Below are positions 1 through 9,147 of a DNA stretch of 64,000 bases, in pieces. The position numbers were made by a program, and so were the translations under genes. The number at the start of each line of letters is the position of its first letter. The stretch's first letter is position 1. The notes beneath the pieces were generated by a model, which had not been told where the DNA came from, ran no database searches, and was given only the letters and a program-made list of their open reading frames with translations. Location of the stretch: NCBI RefSeq assembly GCF_002257695.2, contig NZ_CP155571.1; one strand, 5' to 3'. Origin of the DNA: Sporomusa acidovorans. Lineage in GTDB: Bacteria > Bacillota > Negativicutes > Sporomusales > Sporomusaceae.

Positions 1-367
1 CCTTAACAAGAACGCCATCCGCAATCTCAACCACTTGCTTAATGTCATCCGTCACGACTTCCCAACGCCCCGCCTTGGCGGCCCCAATATTCATAACCAT
101 GTCCAGTTCACCGGCCTTACGGAATACGGCTTCTTTCGCCTCCGCTACCTTGCTGCCGGTAAAGGTTACCCCAAAGGGAAAGCCAATAACAGTGGCGGTT
201 TTTACTCCCGTACCGGCCAAACAATGAGCAGCCAAATCAACATAAATAGGCTGAACACAAACAGCGGCAAACTTAAACTGTTCCGCTTCCTCACATAGTT
301 TGATAATATCCTCTACCCTAGCTTCCGGCTTAAGCAGGGTATGATCAATGTAGCCTGCCAAATTCAT
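1..367 (-). CDS. deoC: Deoxyribose-phosphate aldolase, 5' part (cut by window edge)
   Basis: Class I aldolase that cleaves 2-deoxyribose-5-phosphate to glyceraldehyde-3-phosphate and acetaldehyde in deoxynucleoside catabolism. The first 122 residues are visible. Family signatures read directly are IDHTLLKPEA near the N-terminus, FAAVCVQP around residue 35, VIGFPFG around residue 62 and MVMNIGAAKAG near residue 90. The Schiff-base lysine lies beyond the window. The start at 367 is chosen because GGGAGG sits 8-9 nt upstream; the ATG at 374 opens a short, unrelated frame. Assignment is from conserved motifs and is secure. Confidence 0.93.
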   Translation of the reverse strand, partial: MNLAGYIDHTLLKPEARVEDIIKLCEEAEQFKFAAVCVQPIYVDLAAHCLAGTGVKTATVIGFPFGVTFTGSKVAEAKEAVFRKAGELDMVMNIGAAKAGRWEVVTDDIKQVVEIADGVLVK

Positions 368-480
368 TATTCATAACCTCCCTTAGTGCAAAAAACCAGG
401 CTGTGGCACATTTCCGGCTAATCCGCCTTTTTTTGTCTGCGCAGCCGTTTTAAGGTTTCTGATTCTGGTTAAGACAATGA

Positions 481-523
481 AATAACGAAAAGACTGCCGA
501 CATGCGGCAATCTTTTCGTTATT
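481..523 (-). terminator. Intrinsic terminator after the PerR-like gene
   Basis: A 13-bp stem (AATAACGAAAAGA pairing with TCTTTTCGTTATT) encloses a second short GC stem. It begins 13 bp after the stop codon of the regulator gene at 536-967. Confidence 0.7.
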
Positions 524-535
524 TTCACTGGACGG

Positions 536-967
536 CTAACTTGCTGCCGAAGCGGCCGCCTGACATTTGGGACACACACCATAAAAATAAAATTGTTGGC
601 CCTGGATGGTATACTTAGTCGTTGCAGCAACCTGATCGGTAAACTCAGTAGAATCCACCCCATGCAAGTCATCAACCCGGCCGCAGCACATGCAACGAAT
701 ATGCGGATGATTTGTGGTGTCAGCGTCATAGCGAAAACTATCTTCGCCAACGTTAAGCACCTGTACCAGCTTCAAGGTTTTTAAAATCTCAATTGTTTTA
801 TACACGGTCGCCAAACTCATGGTCGGATATACCGGCTGAAGCTCGTTGTAAATCATTTCCGCACTGGGATGCGCTTTCGTGGCAACTAAAGCATTATAGA
901 TCGCCAATCGCTGCGGCGTAACTTTGAACCCTTTGTCTCGTAACAATGACGTTACACAAATATCCAC
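536..967 (-). CDS. Fur-superfamily metal/peroxide regulator, PerR-like
   Basis: A 143-residue Fur-family repressor with an N-terminal winged helix (VTPQRLAIYNAL, then LATVYKTIEIL as recognition region) and a C-terminal metal-binding dimer domain. Potential regulatory-metal ligands are H33, D81, H87 and H89. An aspartate at the position of D81 is typical of PerR, whereas Fur and Zur usually carry glutamate there. C92/C95 and C132/C135 form the usual structural zinc site. PerR senses peroxide through metal-catalysed histidine oxidation. The gene is monocistronic, with its own promoter and terminator. A Fur or Zur role cannot be excluded from sequence alone. Confidence 0.85.
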   Translation of the reverse strand: MDICVTSLLRDKGFKVTPQRLAIYNALVATKAHPSAEMIYNELQPVYPTMSLATVYKTIEILKTLKLVQVLNVGEDSFRYDADTTNHPHIRCMCCGRVDDLHGVDSTEFTDQVAATTKYTIQGQQFYFYGVCPKCQAAASAAS

Positions 968-1030
968 AGATCTCCCCTACCCTTACTACAAATTACCACC
1001 GGAAAATTGTTATTGAATAGTTCTTTTTCT

Positions 1031-1060
1031 ATTTTACATCTTACTAATTGGCAATGTCAA
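1031..1060 (-). promoter_or_regulatory. Housekeeping promoter of the PerR-like gene
   Basis: On the minus strand, TTGACA (1060-1055) is followed by an 18-bp spacer and TAAAAT (1036-1031), about 64 bp before the start codon at 967. The sequence just downstream is AT-rich but holds only a weak inverted repeat, so no operator is called. Confidence 0.65.
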
Positions 1061-1093
1061 GGAATTTTACGCAAAGAATTTTTATGCAAAAAT

Positions 1094-1133
1094 AAGCCGG
1101 GAATTCTGCATTAGTATGCAAAATTCCCGGCTT
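1094..1133 (-). terminator. Intrinsic terminator after the coat genes
   Basis: A 12-bp perfect stem (AAGCCGGGAATT with AATTCCCGGCTT) around a 16-nt loop. On the minus strand it is followed by ATTTTTGC, 25 bp downstream of the coat gene stop. Confidence 0.75.
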
Positions 1134-1158
1134 GTTGTCTCATTATCTGCCTATATGG

Positions 1159-1473
1159 CTACTGCCCTTGGCTAAATTTAGATTGAACCTGGGAAATTTC
1201 CTGCGGGCTGGCGTTTTTCACATTATAGTAACCTTTTTGCTGCATTAAGTCGAAAATTTGTTTTTCCTGACTGTGAACATCCCCCAGAATGGTCAGATAG
1301 TCCCGGCGAAGTGTATCGTTGGTGGACTCCAGTGCAAAAGTATTAACAGCCGCCGCTGTATACTTGGCTTCGTTGAGCGCAAGCTGCAAAAGTTCACGTT
1401 CGGAAAGATTACTGCCTTGGCCACTCATGCCGCTTTGCATTTGCTGCCCGGATTGTTGACCCATTTGTGCCAC
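1159..1473 (-). CDS. Spore coat protein, CotF family
   Basis: A 104-residue protein with a Gln/Gly/Met-rich head (residues 1-22) and a helical body from NLSERELLQLALNEAK onward. This matches the CotF coat family, in which a ferritin-like helical bundle is formed. It has no signal peptide, as expected for a mother-cell-made coat protein. It follows the 65-residue gene by 13 bp, so the two are co-transcribed and probably form partner subunits. GGTGATAAC lies just before the ATG. Family assignment is by sequence character and pairing. Confidence 0.75.
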   Translation of the reverse strand: MAQMGQQSGQQMQSGMSGQGSNLSERELLQLALNEAKYTAAAVNTFALESTNDTLRRDYLTILGDVHSQEKQIFDLMQQKGYYNVKNASPQEISQVQSKFSQGQ

Positions 1474-1486
1474 GTTATCACCTCAA

Positions 1487-1684
1487 TTATTGTAAATTCT
1501 GACCTGCATTTAGATGTTTGCTCATGGTTTGAACATGCTGCTGACTCTTTTGACCGAGCTGTTGGAAAAGTTGCTTAGCCTGAGCATCTTGCACATTGCT
1601 GGCAAAGTAACTCATCGTTTTGGCACAATTTTGCTCCATGCCCAAAAAATCTTCAAGATGCATCAATTCTTTGGATGATAACAC
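1487..1684 (-). CDS. Small spore coat-associated helical protein
   Basis: A 65-residue, largely helical protein (LSSKELMHLEDFLGMEQN at the start, then a Gln-rich helix with QLFQQLGQKSQQHV). Short proteins of this type commonly precede CotF-like genes in spore-forming Clostridia and Negativicutes. GGAGGG sits 8 nt before the ATG. It is the first gene of a two-gene unit ending at the terminator at 1094-1133. Sporulation timing is inferred from the neighbour; no sporulation promoter was identified. Confidence 0.65.
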   Translation of the reverse strand: MLSSKELMHLEDFLGMEQNCAKTMSYFASNVQDAQAKQLFQQLGQKSQQHVQTMSKHLNAGQNLQ

Positions 1685-1749
1685 ATGTATTCCCTCCTTT
1701 GCGATTTATTGGAAATAGCATGTGTAGTAAACGCAGTTTCTATTCAGTT

Positions 1750-4152
1750 TTACCCTATTTTACCATCCTGTGGCTTATGACATTCCACGCGGTTGCGTCC
1801 TTGTTGTTTTGCATGGTAAAGTGCCTGATCGGCAGCATCAATCAATTCTGTTTTTGGATCACTCCAGGTACTGGAACTCTCAAAGGTGGCTACCCCTAAA
1901 CTAATCGTAATTTCGATAACTGTCTGATCCACTTCAAACTTGGCATTTTCAATAATCTTCCTAAAGGTTTCAGCCAATTGCACCGCCTCAGCCAGGCAGG
2001 TCTCCGGCAGGACTGCCGCAAATTCTTCGCCGCCGTAGCGGGCAGTCATATCGGTCTGACGGAAATTTTCTTTTATTAATACTCCCATCCTCTGTAAAAT
2101 CGCATCACCTGCCAGATGGCCCCAGGTATCATTCACTTTCTTGAAAAAGTCGATATCAAACATGACCAGGCTTAACGGCCGATGATAATTGATGGTACGG
2201 CTAATCTCGCGTCCAAGGACAATTTCAAATTGACGGCGATTGGCCAGCCGGGTTAAGGGATCGGTAAGCGCCATAGCCTGGAAATGATCGTATAAATAAG
2301 CCCGTTCAAGTCCAATTGCCGTCTGGCTGGCAATGGTGATTAGCACAAGTTCTTTTCCTGGTGGAATTTCTTGCAGCGGGTCATTCCAGGCAAGAACGAT
2401 CAGCCCCTGCAGTTTACCGCTCGCCAGGAGCGGCAGAATATTCAGGCGCCGCGATAAAAGCACCGACATGGTAATCAGTCCCCGCTCACTCTCATAGGCG
2501 GTATCTGCATCGATATTACTAAGCCCGCTCCAGGGCCAGGTCATCTTGCTATCAGAAAAAATATGCTGCAAATGGTTAATTTCCTTTTGTTCTAAACCGT
2601 TGGCAAACACCGGTTCAGTATGGATGCCGTCGTCCCGGTGGTGCATGATAAATGCTACAACACCATTTGCAGCAAACAGATTATACAATTTATCCGCTAT
2701 GCCGGTCAAAATGGCTGCCGGTGATTTCTGCATCGCCAGTTCCTTAACAATGTCATACAGTAAGCTAAGTTCTTCAAAGCTTTCAACCGTAGTTTCATAG
2801 GCCCTGGCATTTTTAATGGCTTCACCCGCTTGATGGGAAAAGACACTTAAAAATTGGGCGTCATGAGTAGTAAAATTTTTTTCTTTACGGGAAAAAATCT
2901 CCAGCACGCCAATTACATCACCGTTATGCCTGATCGGTGCGCCAACCATGGATTTTAACCCGGCCCGCCTCACAGCGTCGATCATCCAGTCCGGATAAAG
3001 ACTAAGCCGGTCAACCACAAGCGGCTTTTTCTCAAGATATACTTTCCCCATAAAACTATTTTCCGGACTGATTTTATCCGGAGGTTTAAAACTGCTGATA
3101 TAGGCTACAATTTCCAGTATTTTATCTTTGACCAGCGCCAGATATACATGCTCACACTGAAATACTGTTCCCGTTGCCGAAACGACCTGCTGCAACATCC
3201 CATCCAGATCGTGTTTACTCGCTAGCGTAGCCCCTAACTGGATGAAGGCTTGCTTTAGGATGCGTTCACTGTCTTTGGTGTCTTTGTATAACGTCATATT
3301 CTTAGAAACCATGGCCCTAAGCGCGCGATTAAGGCGCGCAATTCGAATATAGGGACATAAGAAAGATGTTTGCAGTAAAGCTCTTAGTACACAATAATAG
3401 GCTGCAATTTTGTAGATATGTCCCAGCAAGTTGATACTGTCATAAACATCGCTATATAAAGTAAAGGCCACTCCGGCCACCATACTGAAAATCAGGCCGA
3501 CCCGCAGCAAATATACTGCTTTATGGGCAGAATTCCGGTGGCCGTACAGATATACAGCCAGAAGATTCAGCAGCACGGTCAGATATTCCAGGACAACTTT
3601 TCCCAAGGTTATTCCTTGTCCTGGTATAAACATTGGTGGCAGGGATTGTTCAAATGCTATGACCAAGGCTATGGAGACAAACGCCGTTACCAATGTTACT
3701 GATAGAAGATACAACCGGTGAAAAGCCGGATTCTTGCTGCGGCGTGGGATATAAACAGCTGCCAGCAGGCCGGCACCGGCCAAAAGCCGGCTGATAATCC
3801 AAAACAGCGCCGCCTTATTTCCATTATTTGCGGTTATAAAATCGGGCATGCCTTTATAGGACAACAAATGTGCCAAATCCAGCAGGCCTACCGCCAAAAA
3901 AAACATAGCTATCACCAAATCGCGGCTGTTTTTGGTTTGCGGCCAACCATACCAAACAACAATAAACATAGCGAGTGCTATGCTTATACAAATAATCTCA
4001 CAAGCAGAATGGAAAATCAGATAATTCTCATTGACATAAACAATATAAAAAACTTTAGGCACCCAGGAAAATAGCCCCAGGATACCACATAATACGGAAG
4101 CAAGAACTGCTAACTGGACACTAGAGCGCATGTGATTCACCAACAGCGACAC
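1750..4152 (-). CDS. Membrane diguanylate cyclase (MASE3-GAF-GAF-GGDEF)
   Basis: About 800 residues. The N-terminus holds several hydrophobic helices over roughly 250 residues (LLDLAHLLSYKGMPDF is typical of a MASE3 sensor). Two GAF-like regions follow at about 320-470 and 480-620, then a GGDEF domain with the active signature RYGGEEF and an inhibitory RxxD motif (RQTD) five residues before it. It should make cyclic di-GMP from two GTP in response to an unknown membrane or cytosolic cue. The start is taken as GTG at 4152 because GGGAGGGGGG lies 6-7 nt upstream; a GTG at 4179 lies upstream of that Shine-Dalgarno, and an ATG at 4134 is an alternative. Confidence 0.9.
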   Translation of the reverse strand: MSLLVNHMRSSVQLAVLASVLCGILGLFSWVPKVFYIVYVNENYLIFHSACEIICISIALAMFIVVWYGWPQTKNSRDLVIAMFFLAVGLLDLAHLLSYKGMPDFITANNGNKAALFWIISRLLAGAGLLAAVYIPRRSKNPAFHRLYLLSVTLVTAFVSIALVIAFEQSLPPMFIPGQGITLGKVVLEYLTVLLNLLAVYLYGHRNSAHKAVYLLRVGLIFSMVAGVAFTLYSDVYDSINLLGHIYKIAAYYCVLRALLQTSFLCPYIRIARLNRALRAMVSKNMTLYKDTKDSERILKQAFIQLGATLASKHDLDGMLQQVVSATGTVFQCEHVYLALVKDKILEIVAYISSFKPPDKISPENSFMGKVYLEKKPLVVDRLSLYPDWMIDAVRRAGLKSMVGAPIRHNGDVIGVLEIFSRKEKNFTTHDAQFLSVFSHQAGEAIKNARAYETTVESFEELSLLYDIVKELAMQKSPAAILTGIADKLYNLFAANGVVAFIMHHRDDGIHTEPVFANGLEQKEINHLQHIFSDSKMTWPWSGLSNIDADTAYESERGLITMSVLLSRRLNILPLLASGKLQGLIVLAWNDPLQEIPPGKELVLITIASQTAIGLERAYLYDHFQAMALTDPLTRLANRRQFEIVLGREISRTINYHRPLSLVMFDIDFFKKVNDTWGHLAGDAILQRMGVLIKENFRQTDMTARYGGEEFAAVLPETCLAEAVQLAETFRKIIENAKFEVDQTVIEITISLGVATFESSSTWSDPKTELIDAADQALYHAKQQGRNRVECHKPQDGKIG

Positions 4153-4339
4153 CTTTATCCCCCCTCCCAAGAAGAGCACACATAATACCTATGCTACTAA
4201 CATAATATGCCGCAACTAAGTTGGGTGTTCCTAACATAAAATGTCAGACGAAAGTCCTAGATAACTAGGACTAAGATGCATTCCTTTTCTATTATCAGTT
4301 TTGTATAATAATGGTAGGCACAAAAAAGGAGGCCATTTT

Positions 4340-5383
4340 ATGCTTATCAGCGAGATAACTGCCGGTATGGTACTGACACAGGATATTGTTGATGACAATG
4401 GCAATTTGCTCCTGGAACAGGGGATTGCCCTTACTGAACAATACATAAGCCGCCTTAAGCAACTGGGAATAACCAATATTCCTGTTTTTGATTCTTGCGC
4501 AGTCAGCTTAAAAAACCACACAGTTATTATGCCGGAACTTCGCAGTGATTTAACCAACTGCTTTCGGTCACTGTATGATAAAAAAACCCAAAGTATAATA
4601 CATGCCGGCCTGCATTCCTTAGCGATCCAAAAAATCCGCTACACCATTGGACAGGTTATTGATGAGACGGAAAAGAACCTGGGAGAAATTGTGAATATTC
4701 AGGTACGCCAACCAGGTCAAGACGAAGTCGCTCACGCTGTTAACGTCTGCCTTATGGTGGTAGCGACAGGGCTTTATATGCGACTGCCACGACCGGTACT
4801 TATGGATTTAGCGCAGGGGGCTCTTTTTCCTGACCTGGGTAAACTGGTTTTACCGGCTCCCGACGGACCGGCAGCTTATCCGGAGCACTTGCACCCAATT
4901 TACGGACAGCAACTTTTACTTAAGAATAAGTTGGGTACCCTCGTGGCCCGGATTGCCGCTGAGCATCATGAACGTTATGATGGCGAAGGCTATCCTGCCG
5001 GCTTGGCCGGCAGAGAAATTCATCCTTTGTCCCGTTTAGTGACTATTGCCAACTACTTTGACAACAACATTGCTTGTATATCCAAAAGTGGCGGTTCCCG
5101 CAATACGGTTATGGAAACTATGCTGGCCAATGGCAATACTATGTTTGATATGTATTTGCTGCGGGCTTTTTTTCATACAACACCGCTCTATTCTGTTGGC
5201 TGCTTTGTCAGGCTAAATACCAACCAAAAAGCTTATGTCATAAAAAACAGAGTTCATTTTGCAGCAACCCCGACTGTACACGTTACCACAAAAGGCCCGC
5301 GCAGAGACTGTCCGGCTATTAACCAAATCGTCGATTTGGCTATAAAACCCCAGCTTTTTATTATAAATGTAATTGCCGAGTAA
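4340..5383 (+). CDS. HD-GYP-like protein with a degenerate active site
   Basis: A 347-residue soluble protein. Residues 1-70 resemble the small N-terminal region often found in HD-GYP phosphodiesterases (ITAGMVLTQDIVDDNGNLLL). The rest follows the HD-GYP plan: the helix with AHAVNV, then LFPDLGKL where the metal-binding HD pair is normally found, then HLHPIYGQQLL, then HHERYDGEGYP in place of HHExxDGxGYP. The histidine of the HD pair is replaced by proline, so cyclic di-GMP hydrolysis is doubtful and a binding-only role is possible. AAAGGAGG at 4326-4332 fixes the ATG at 4340. It neighbours a diguanylate cyclase transcribed the other way. Confidence 0.82.
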   Translation: MLISEITAGMVLTQDIVDDNGNLLLEQGIALTEQYISRLKQLGITNIPVFDSCAVSLKNHTVIMPELRSDLTNCFRSLYDKKTQSIIHAGLHSLAIQKIRYTIGQVIDETEKNLGEIVNIQVRQPGQDEVAHAVNVCLMVVATGLYMRLPRPVLMDLAQGALFPDLGKLVLPAPDGPAAYPEHLHPIYGQQLLLKNKLGTLVARIAAEHHERYDGEGYPAGLAGREIHPLSRLVTIANYFDNNIACISKSGGSRNTVMETMLANGNTMFDMYLLRAFFHTTPLYSVGCFVRLNTNQKAYVIKNRVHFAATPTVHVTTKGPRRDCPAINQIVDLAIKPQLFIINVIAE

Positions 5384-5423
5384 ATAATGATCGTCACGCT
5401 GGCTGCGTGACGATCATTATTTA
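5381..5423. terminator. Bidirectional terminator, perfect 19-bp stem
   Basis: TAAATAATGATCGTCACGC at 5381-5399 pairs perfectly with 5405-5423 around a 5-nt loop. Stop codons of both convergent genes (TAA 5381-5383 on plus, TAA 5419-5417 on minus) lie inside the stem, and T-rich sequence flanks both sides. Confidence 0.85.
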
Positions 5424-6745
5424 CCCCACTTTTTTGCATTAAAACGCCACCACAACATAGCACTCCGAATCAAATAGTCGCCGGCGGTAATATACCAGGC
5501 GGCTGTTACGTCATAGCCCCAGACACGAATAAATAAATACACCAGCGGCAGGCGTATCAGCCATACCCCAAAAGTAGTAATATACATGGGCCAGCGTGTA
5601 TCCCCCGCCCCTCTAAGAGCTCCGGCAAGAACAAAGCAGACGGCCAAAGTAGGCTGCTCCAGAACGGAAATCATAACACATAAGGTACCCCAATAAATAA
5701 CATGCGGATCGGCGATAAATAAACCAGTCAACGGTTTAGCCAATACAAAAATGACCACTCCGACCACCGACATTCCCAGGCAGGCAATTCGATTGGTGAG
5801 TCTGGCAAATTGTACGGCCCGGTGAGGCATGCCTTTACCCAAATACTGGCCGACAAGCGTCATCGACGCTACCGAAAAGCCAAAACCCGGCATAAATGAC
5901 ATGGACTCAATCTGAATAGCAATCTGATGGGCGGCAAATTGTAAGGCGCCTACGCCGGCCAGCATAAACGCAAATGCCATCCGGCCGCTTTGCATCGCTA
6001 ATTGTTCTAAAGCAGCCGGTGCACTAATCTCGACAATGCGTTCAATCACCTTATTACGGATAACCAGAATATGCCGCCAGGCTAACCGGATATTTTTAAG
6101 TCTGTTAAGCACAGCCAAAACTGCCAGGGCGCCTGCCATTTGAGATAACCCAAGACCCCAGGCGGCACCATACGGGCCCATGGCCGGCAGGCCGTGCCCG
6201 AAAATCAGTATGTAGGAAATCAGTATGGCGGAACTATTACTGAAAAAAGTAATATAAAAGGCCGTCTCTGTTTTGCCCATGCCGCGCAAAGCGGCATTGC
6301 CGATCGACATGACTAAAAACCAAGGTGTAAACAGCAGCGTTACTCTAACTAAGCCGGCGGCCAATTCGGTCACTGCGGGCTCTGCCGCTGTTAACCCCAG
6401 TGCAGGCGCAGCTAAAAACCAGCCAACAACAGCCAATACTATGCCTAACATTGCCCCAAGCATAATGGCTTGACCCACAATATTCCGTACTTCCCGCCAG
6501 TTGCCTGCTCCCGTTTCGCGGGCCACAATGGCCGCTGCCCCCGTACCGGCCGCGGCAAATACCATTGCCGCCGAAAATTGCATCATGGTGGCCAGGCCAA
6601 CGGCAGCCAAAGGCACGGCCCCCAATCTGCCTACCATGGCAGTGACCAGCGCATTAACCGCCATAACGGCCACCCCTTCAAAAATCACCGGCCAGGCAAG
6701 CTTTATAATTTGCCGCCGCATATATGCTTTTATCGAAACAATCAC
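5417..6745 (-). CDS. MATE family multidrug/cation antiporter
   Basis: A 442-residue integral membrane protein with about 12 hydrophobic helices in two homologous halves, the layout of MATE exporters that expel cationic drugs with Na+ or H+. Typical stretches are IIKLAWPVIFEG near the start, RGMGKTETAFYI around residue 155 and LRGAGDTRWPMYITTFGVW near residue 390; the last is the second-half repeat of the GxGxT region. The start is GTG at 6745 with GGGGGA upstream. An internal ATG at codon 9 is an alternative. It is a single gene ending in the shared convergent terminator. Substrate cannot be told from sequence. Confidence 0.9.
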   Translation of the reverse strand: MIVSIKAYMRRQIIKLAWPVIFEGVAVMAVNALVTAMVGRLGAVPLAAVGLATMMQFSAAMVFAAAGTGAAAIVARETGAGNWREVRNIVGQAIMLGAMLGIVLAVVGWFLAAPALGLTAAEPAVTELAAGLVRVTLLFTPWFLVMSIGNAALRGMGKTETAFYITFFSNSSAILISYILIFGHGLPAMGPYGAAWGLGLSQMAGALAVLAVLNRLKNIRLAWRHILVIRNKVIERIVEISAPAALEQLAMQSGRMAFAFMLAGVGALQFAAHQIAIQIESMSFMPGFGFSVASMTLVGQYLGKGMPHRAVQFARLTNRIACLGMSVVGVVIFVLAKPLTGLFIADPHVIYWGTLCVMISVLEQPTLAVCFVLAGALRGAGDTRWPMYITTFGVWLIRLPLVYLFIRVWGYDVTAAWYITAGDYLIRSAMLWWRFNAKKWGK

Positions 6746-6860
6746 TATGGAAGCTTCCCCCTACAAGGAATTTTATGGAATATCCGGTTTTCTTATATTG
6801 TACTAACCGTACAAACTGATTATAATAAGAAAAGCTAAACTAAGTAAAGATGGTGAACAG

Positions 6861-9038
6861 ATGCAAATTACCGATATCCCTGTCATTATTGCTCATGAGC
6901 TGGCCGTTAAACCCCAGCAGGTAACGGCCACCATAAATCTTTTGGATGACGGCAATACCGTACCGTTTATTGCCCGTTACCGCAAAGAAGCCACAGGCGA
7001 GCTCAACGAGGAACATATCCGTACGATTGAAGAGCGTACCCAATATCTCAGGAATTTTATTAAGCGTCAGGAAGAAATTCTCGCAAGTATTGAAGCCCAG
7101 GACAAATTAACCCCGGAATTAACACAGGCTATTCAGTCTGCCACTAAATTGCAGGAATTGGAAGACCTTTATCTGCCTTACCGGCCGAAAAAACGAACCC
7201 GGGCACAAATCGCCAGGGAAAAAGGCTTGGAACCTTTGGCGGAAATTATGCTGTCCCAGCAGCTCACCACAGGCGACTTACTGGTGATTGCGGCCGAATA
7301 TATCAGCGAAGAACAAGAAATAACAACTGCGGAACTGGCACTAAGCGGTGCTCAGGATATTATTGCCGAAACGGTCAGCGAAGAGGCCGCTATTCGTGCG
7401 TTGCTTCGCAAAGAATTGTGGCAAAAGGCGGAAATCGCCACCCAATTAAGCGTAGACGAGGCGGAAGCTAAGGAATTCCTGACCTATAAGGAATACCGCG
7501 AACCGGTCAGACATATGCCGTCCCACCGGATCCTGGCCGTAAACCGCGGCGAAACCAAGGGAGCACTGAAAGTAGAACTTGCCATTGACCATGAGGCTAA
7601 TATTCGTTTGATTGCGGGCAAAATTATTACGGCCGACTCTATCTGCAAACAAGCCATTACCGACGCTATTGCCGACGGCTATAAGCGACTGTTGTTTCCG
7701 GCACTGGAGCGGGAAATTCGCGCCTTGCTGACGGAAAATGCCGAAAAACAGGCCATTCGGGTATTTGGCCTTAATTTACGTCCCTTATTATTGCAAGCCC
7801 CGCTCGCCGGCCACACGGTTATGGGACTTGATCCCGGTTACCGCACCGGCTGTAAATTGGCAGTAGTCGGCCCAACCGGTGCCGTTTTGGCAACCACTAC
7901 TCTTTATCTCACGATGAGTGACCGTCAGCGTCAGGAAGCGGAAACCAAAGCACTTGCACTCATCCGTACGCATGGTGTTACGCTCATTTCTATCGGCAAT
8001 GGCACCGCCTCCTATGAAACCGAAGAATTTGCCGCTAATCTTATTAGTACCAACAACCTGGATGTTCACTATATTATCACCAATGAGGCCGGCGCATCGG
8101 TTTACTCCGCCTCAAAACTGGCAAAAGAAGAATTACCTGATTTAGATGTGTCCATCCGTGGCGCGGTCTCTATTGCCCGCCGCATTCAGGACCCGCTCGC
8201 AGAGCTGGTCAAAATTGACCCTAAATCGATTGGTGTTGGCCAGTATCAACATGATGTAAACCAAAAGGAATTAAGTGAGACCCTGACCAATGTCGTCGAA
8301 TCCTGTGTTAACCATGTTGGTGTAGAGCTTAATACCGCTTCCCCCGCGCTGCTCACCTATGTAGCCGGCATTAATGCCGGCGTCGCTAAAAATATTGTGG
8401 CCTACCGCACGGAAAACGGTCAGTTTAAAAGCCGTAAAGAACTGCTAAAAGTCACCCGGCTGGGTAAAGCAGCCTTCACCCAATGCGCCGGTTTCTTACG
8501 AATTGCCCAGGCAGGCAATCCCCTTGACAACACTCCGGTCCATCCGGAATCCTATGAATTGGCGGAGTCCATTTTGGATAAACTCGGATTTACGTTACAT
8601 GATTTGTCCGACAAGACCAGATTAGCCGCCCTCCAACAAGCAGCTCCAGCTGCCGACGCCGCCAAGCTGGCAGATGAACTTAAAGCCGGCGAGCCGACAG
8701 TCCGGGACATTCTTGCCGCCTTAGCCAAACCGGGCCGTGACCCACGTGAAGACGTGCCACCGCCCCAAACCCGGAAAAATATTGTAAAATTATCGGATAT
8801 TACTCCTGGCACCCTGGTAAAAGGCACTGTCCACAATGTAACCGATTTCGGCGTGTTCGTTGACATTGGTATAAAAATCAACGGTCTTATCCACCGTTCA
8901 GAGCTCAGCTATAAACGTTTCCGGCATCCAACCGACATCGTAGCGGTAGGCGATATCATTGACGTCGTTGTTATCAGCGTTGACGAAGAGCGAAAACGGA
9001 TCGGACTCAGTCTCAAGCAAGTGCCCAAAGAGTCGTAA
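6861..9038 (+). CDS. tex: Tex family S1 RNA-binding transcription accessory protein
   Basis: A 725-residue protein with full Tex architecture: helical N-terminal domain (VPFIARYRKEATGELNE near residue 34, YLPYRPKKRTRA near 109), a YqgF/RuvC-like domain (VMGLDPGYRTGCKL near 321), helix-hairpin-helix segments (SPALLTYVAGINAGVAKNIV around 495 and the following KVTRLGKAAFTQC), and a C-terminal S1 domain from about 648 (GTLVKGTVHNVTDFGVFVDIG). Tex proteins bind nucleic acid and interact with the transcription machinery. It is an isolated gene with GGTGA just before the ATG. Confidence 0.96.
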   Translation: MQITDIPVIIAHELAVKPQQVTATINLLDDGNTVPFIARYRKEATGELNEEHIRTIEERTQYLRNFIKRQEEILASIEAQDKLTPELTQAIQSATKLQELEDLYLPYRPKKRTRAQIAREKGLEPLAEIMLSQQLTTGDLLVIAAEYISEEQEITTAELALSGAQDIIAETVSEEAAIRALLRKELWQKAEIATQLSVDEAEAKEFLTYKEYREPVRHMPSHRILAVNRGETKGALKVELAIDHEANIRLIAGKIITADSICKQAITDAIADGYKRLLFPALEREIRALLTENAEKQAIRVFGLNLRPLLLQAPLAGHTVMGLDPGYRTGCKLAVVGPTGAVLATTTLYLTMSDRQRQEAETKALALIRTHGVTLISIGNGTASYETEEFAANLISTNNLDVHYIITNEAGASVYSASKLAKEELPDLDVSIRGAVSIARRIQDPLAELVKIDPKSIGVGQYQHDVNQKELSETLTNVVESCVNHVGVELNTASPALLTYVAGINAGVAKNIVAYRTENGQFKSRKELLKVTRLGKAAFTQCAGFLRIAQAGNPLDNTPVHPESYELAESILDKLGFTLHDLSDKTRLAALQQAAPAADAAKLADELKAGEPTVRDILAALAKPGRDPREDVPPPQTRKNIVKLSDITPGTLVKGTVHNVTDFGVFVDIGIKINGLIHRSELSYKRFRHPTDIVAVGDIIDVVVISVDEERKRIGLSLKQVPKES

Positions 9039-9048
9039 TAAAGTAGAC

Positions 9049-9086
9049 TTAGCTTCAGGTAGGGTTTCAGCCCCATCTGAAGCTAA
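9049..9086 (+). terminator. Hairpin after tex
   Basis: A 10-bp perfect stem (TTAGCTTCAG with CTGAAGCTAA) starts 11 bp after the tex stop codon. The downstream tract is weak (ATCTC), so termination may be partial. Confidence 0.5.
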
Positions 9087-9099
9087 ATCTCAGGATAAA

Positions 9100-9145
9100 A
9101 AGAAGCCTTGTATCCCGCGATGTTATTAGGGATACAAGGCTTCTT
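9100..9145 (-). terminator. Intrinsic terminator after the cyclodeaminase gene
   Basis: A 17-bp perfect stem (AAGAAGCCTTGTATCCC with its complement at 9129-9145). On the minus strand it ends in CTTCTTTTTATCC, two bases past the stop of the cyclodeaminase gene. Confidence 0.8.
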
Positions 9146-9147
9146 GG

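Noticed and set aside
1001..1030. PerR/Fur box in the regulator's leader
   Set aside because: The inverted repeat matches in only about four of seven positions per half.
4231..4557. Minus-strand open frame opposite the HD-GYP-like gene
   Set aside because: No family resemblance, no ribosome binding site, covers the start of a well-supported gene.
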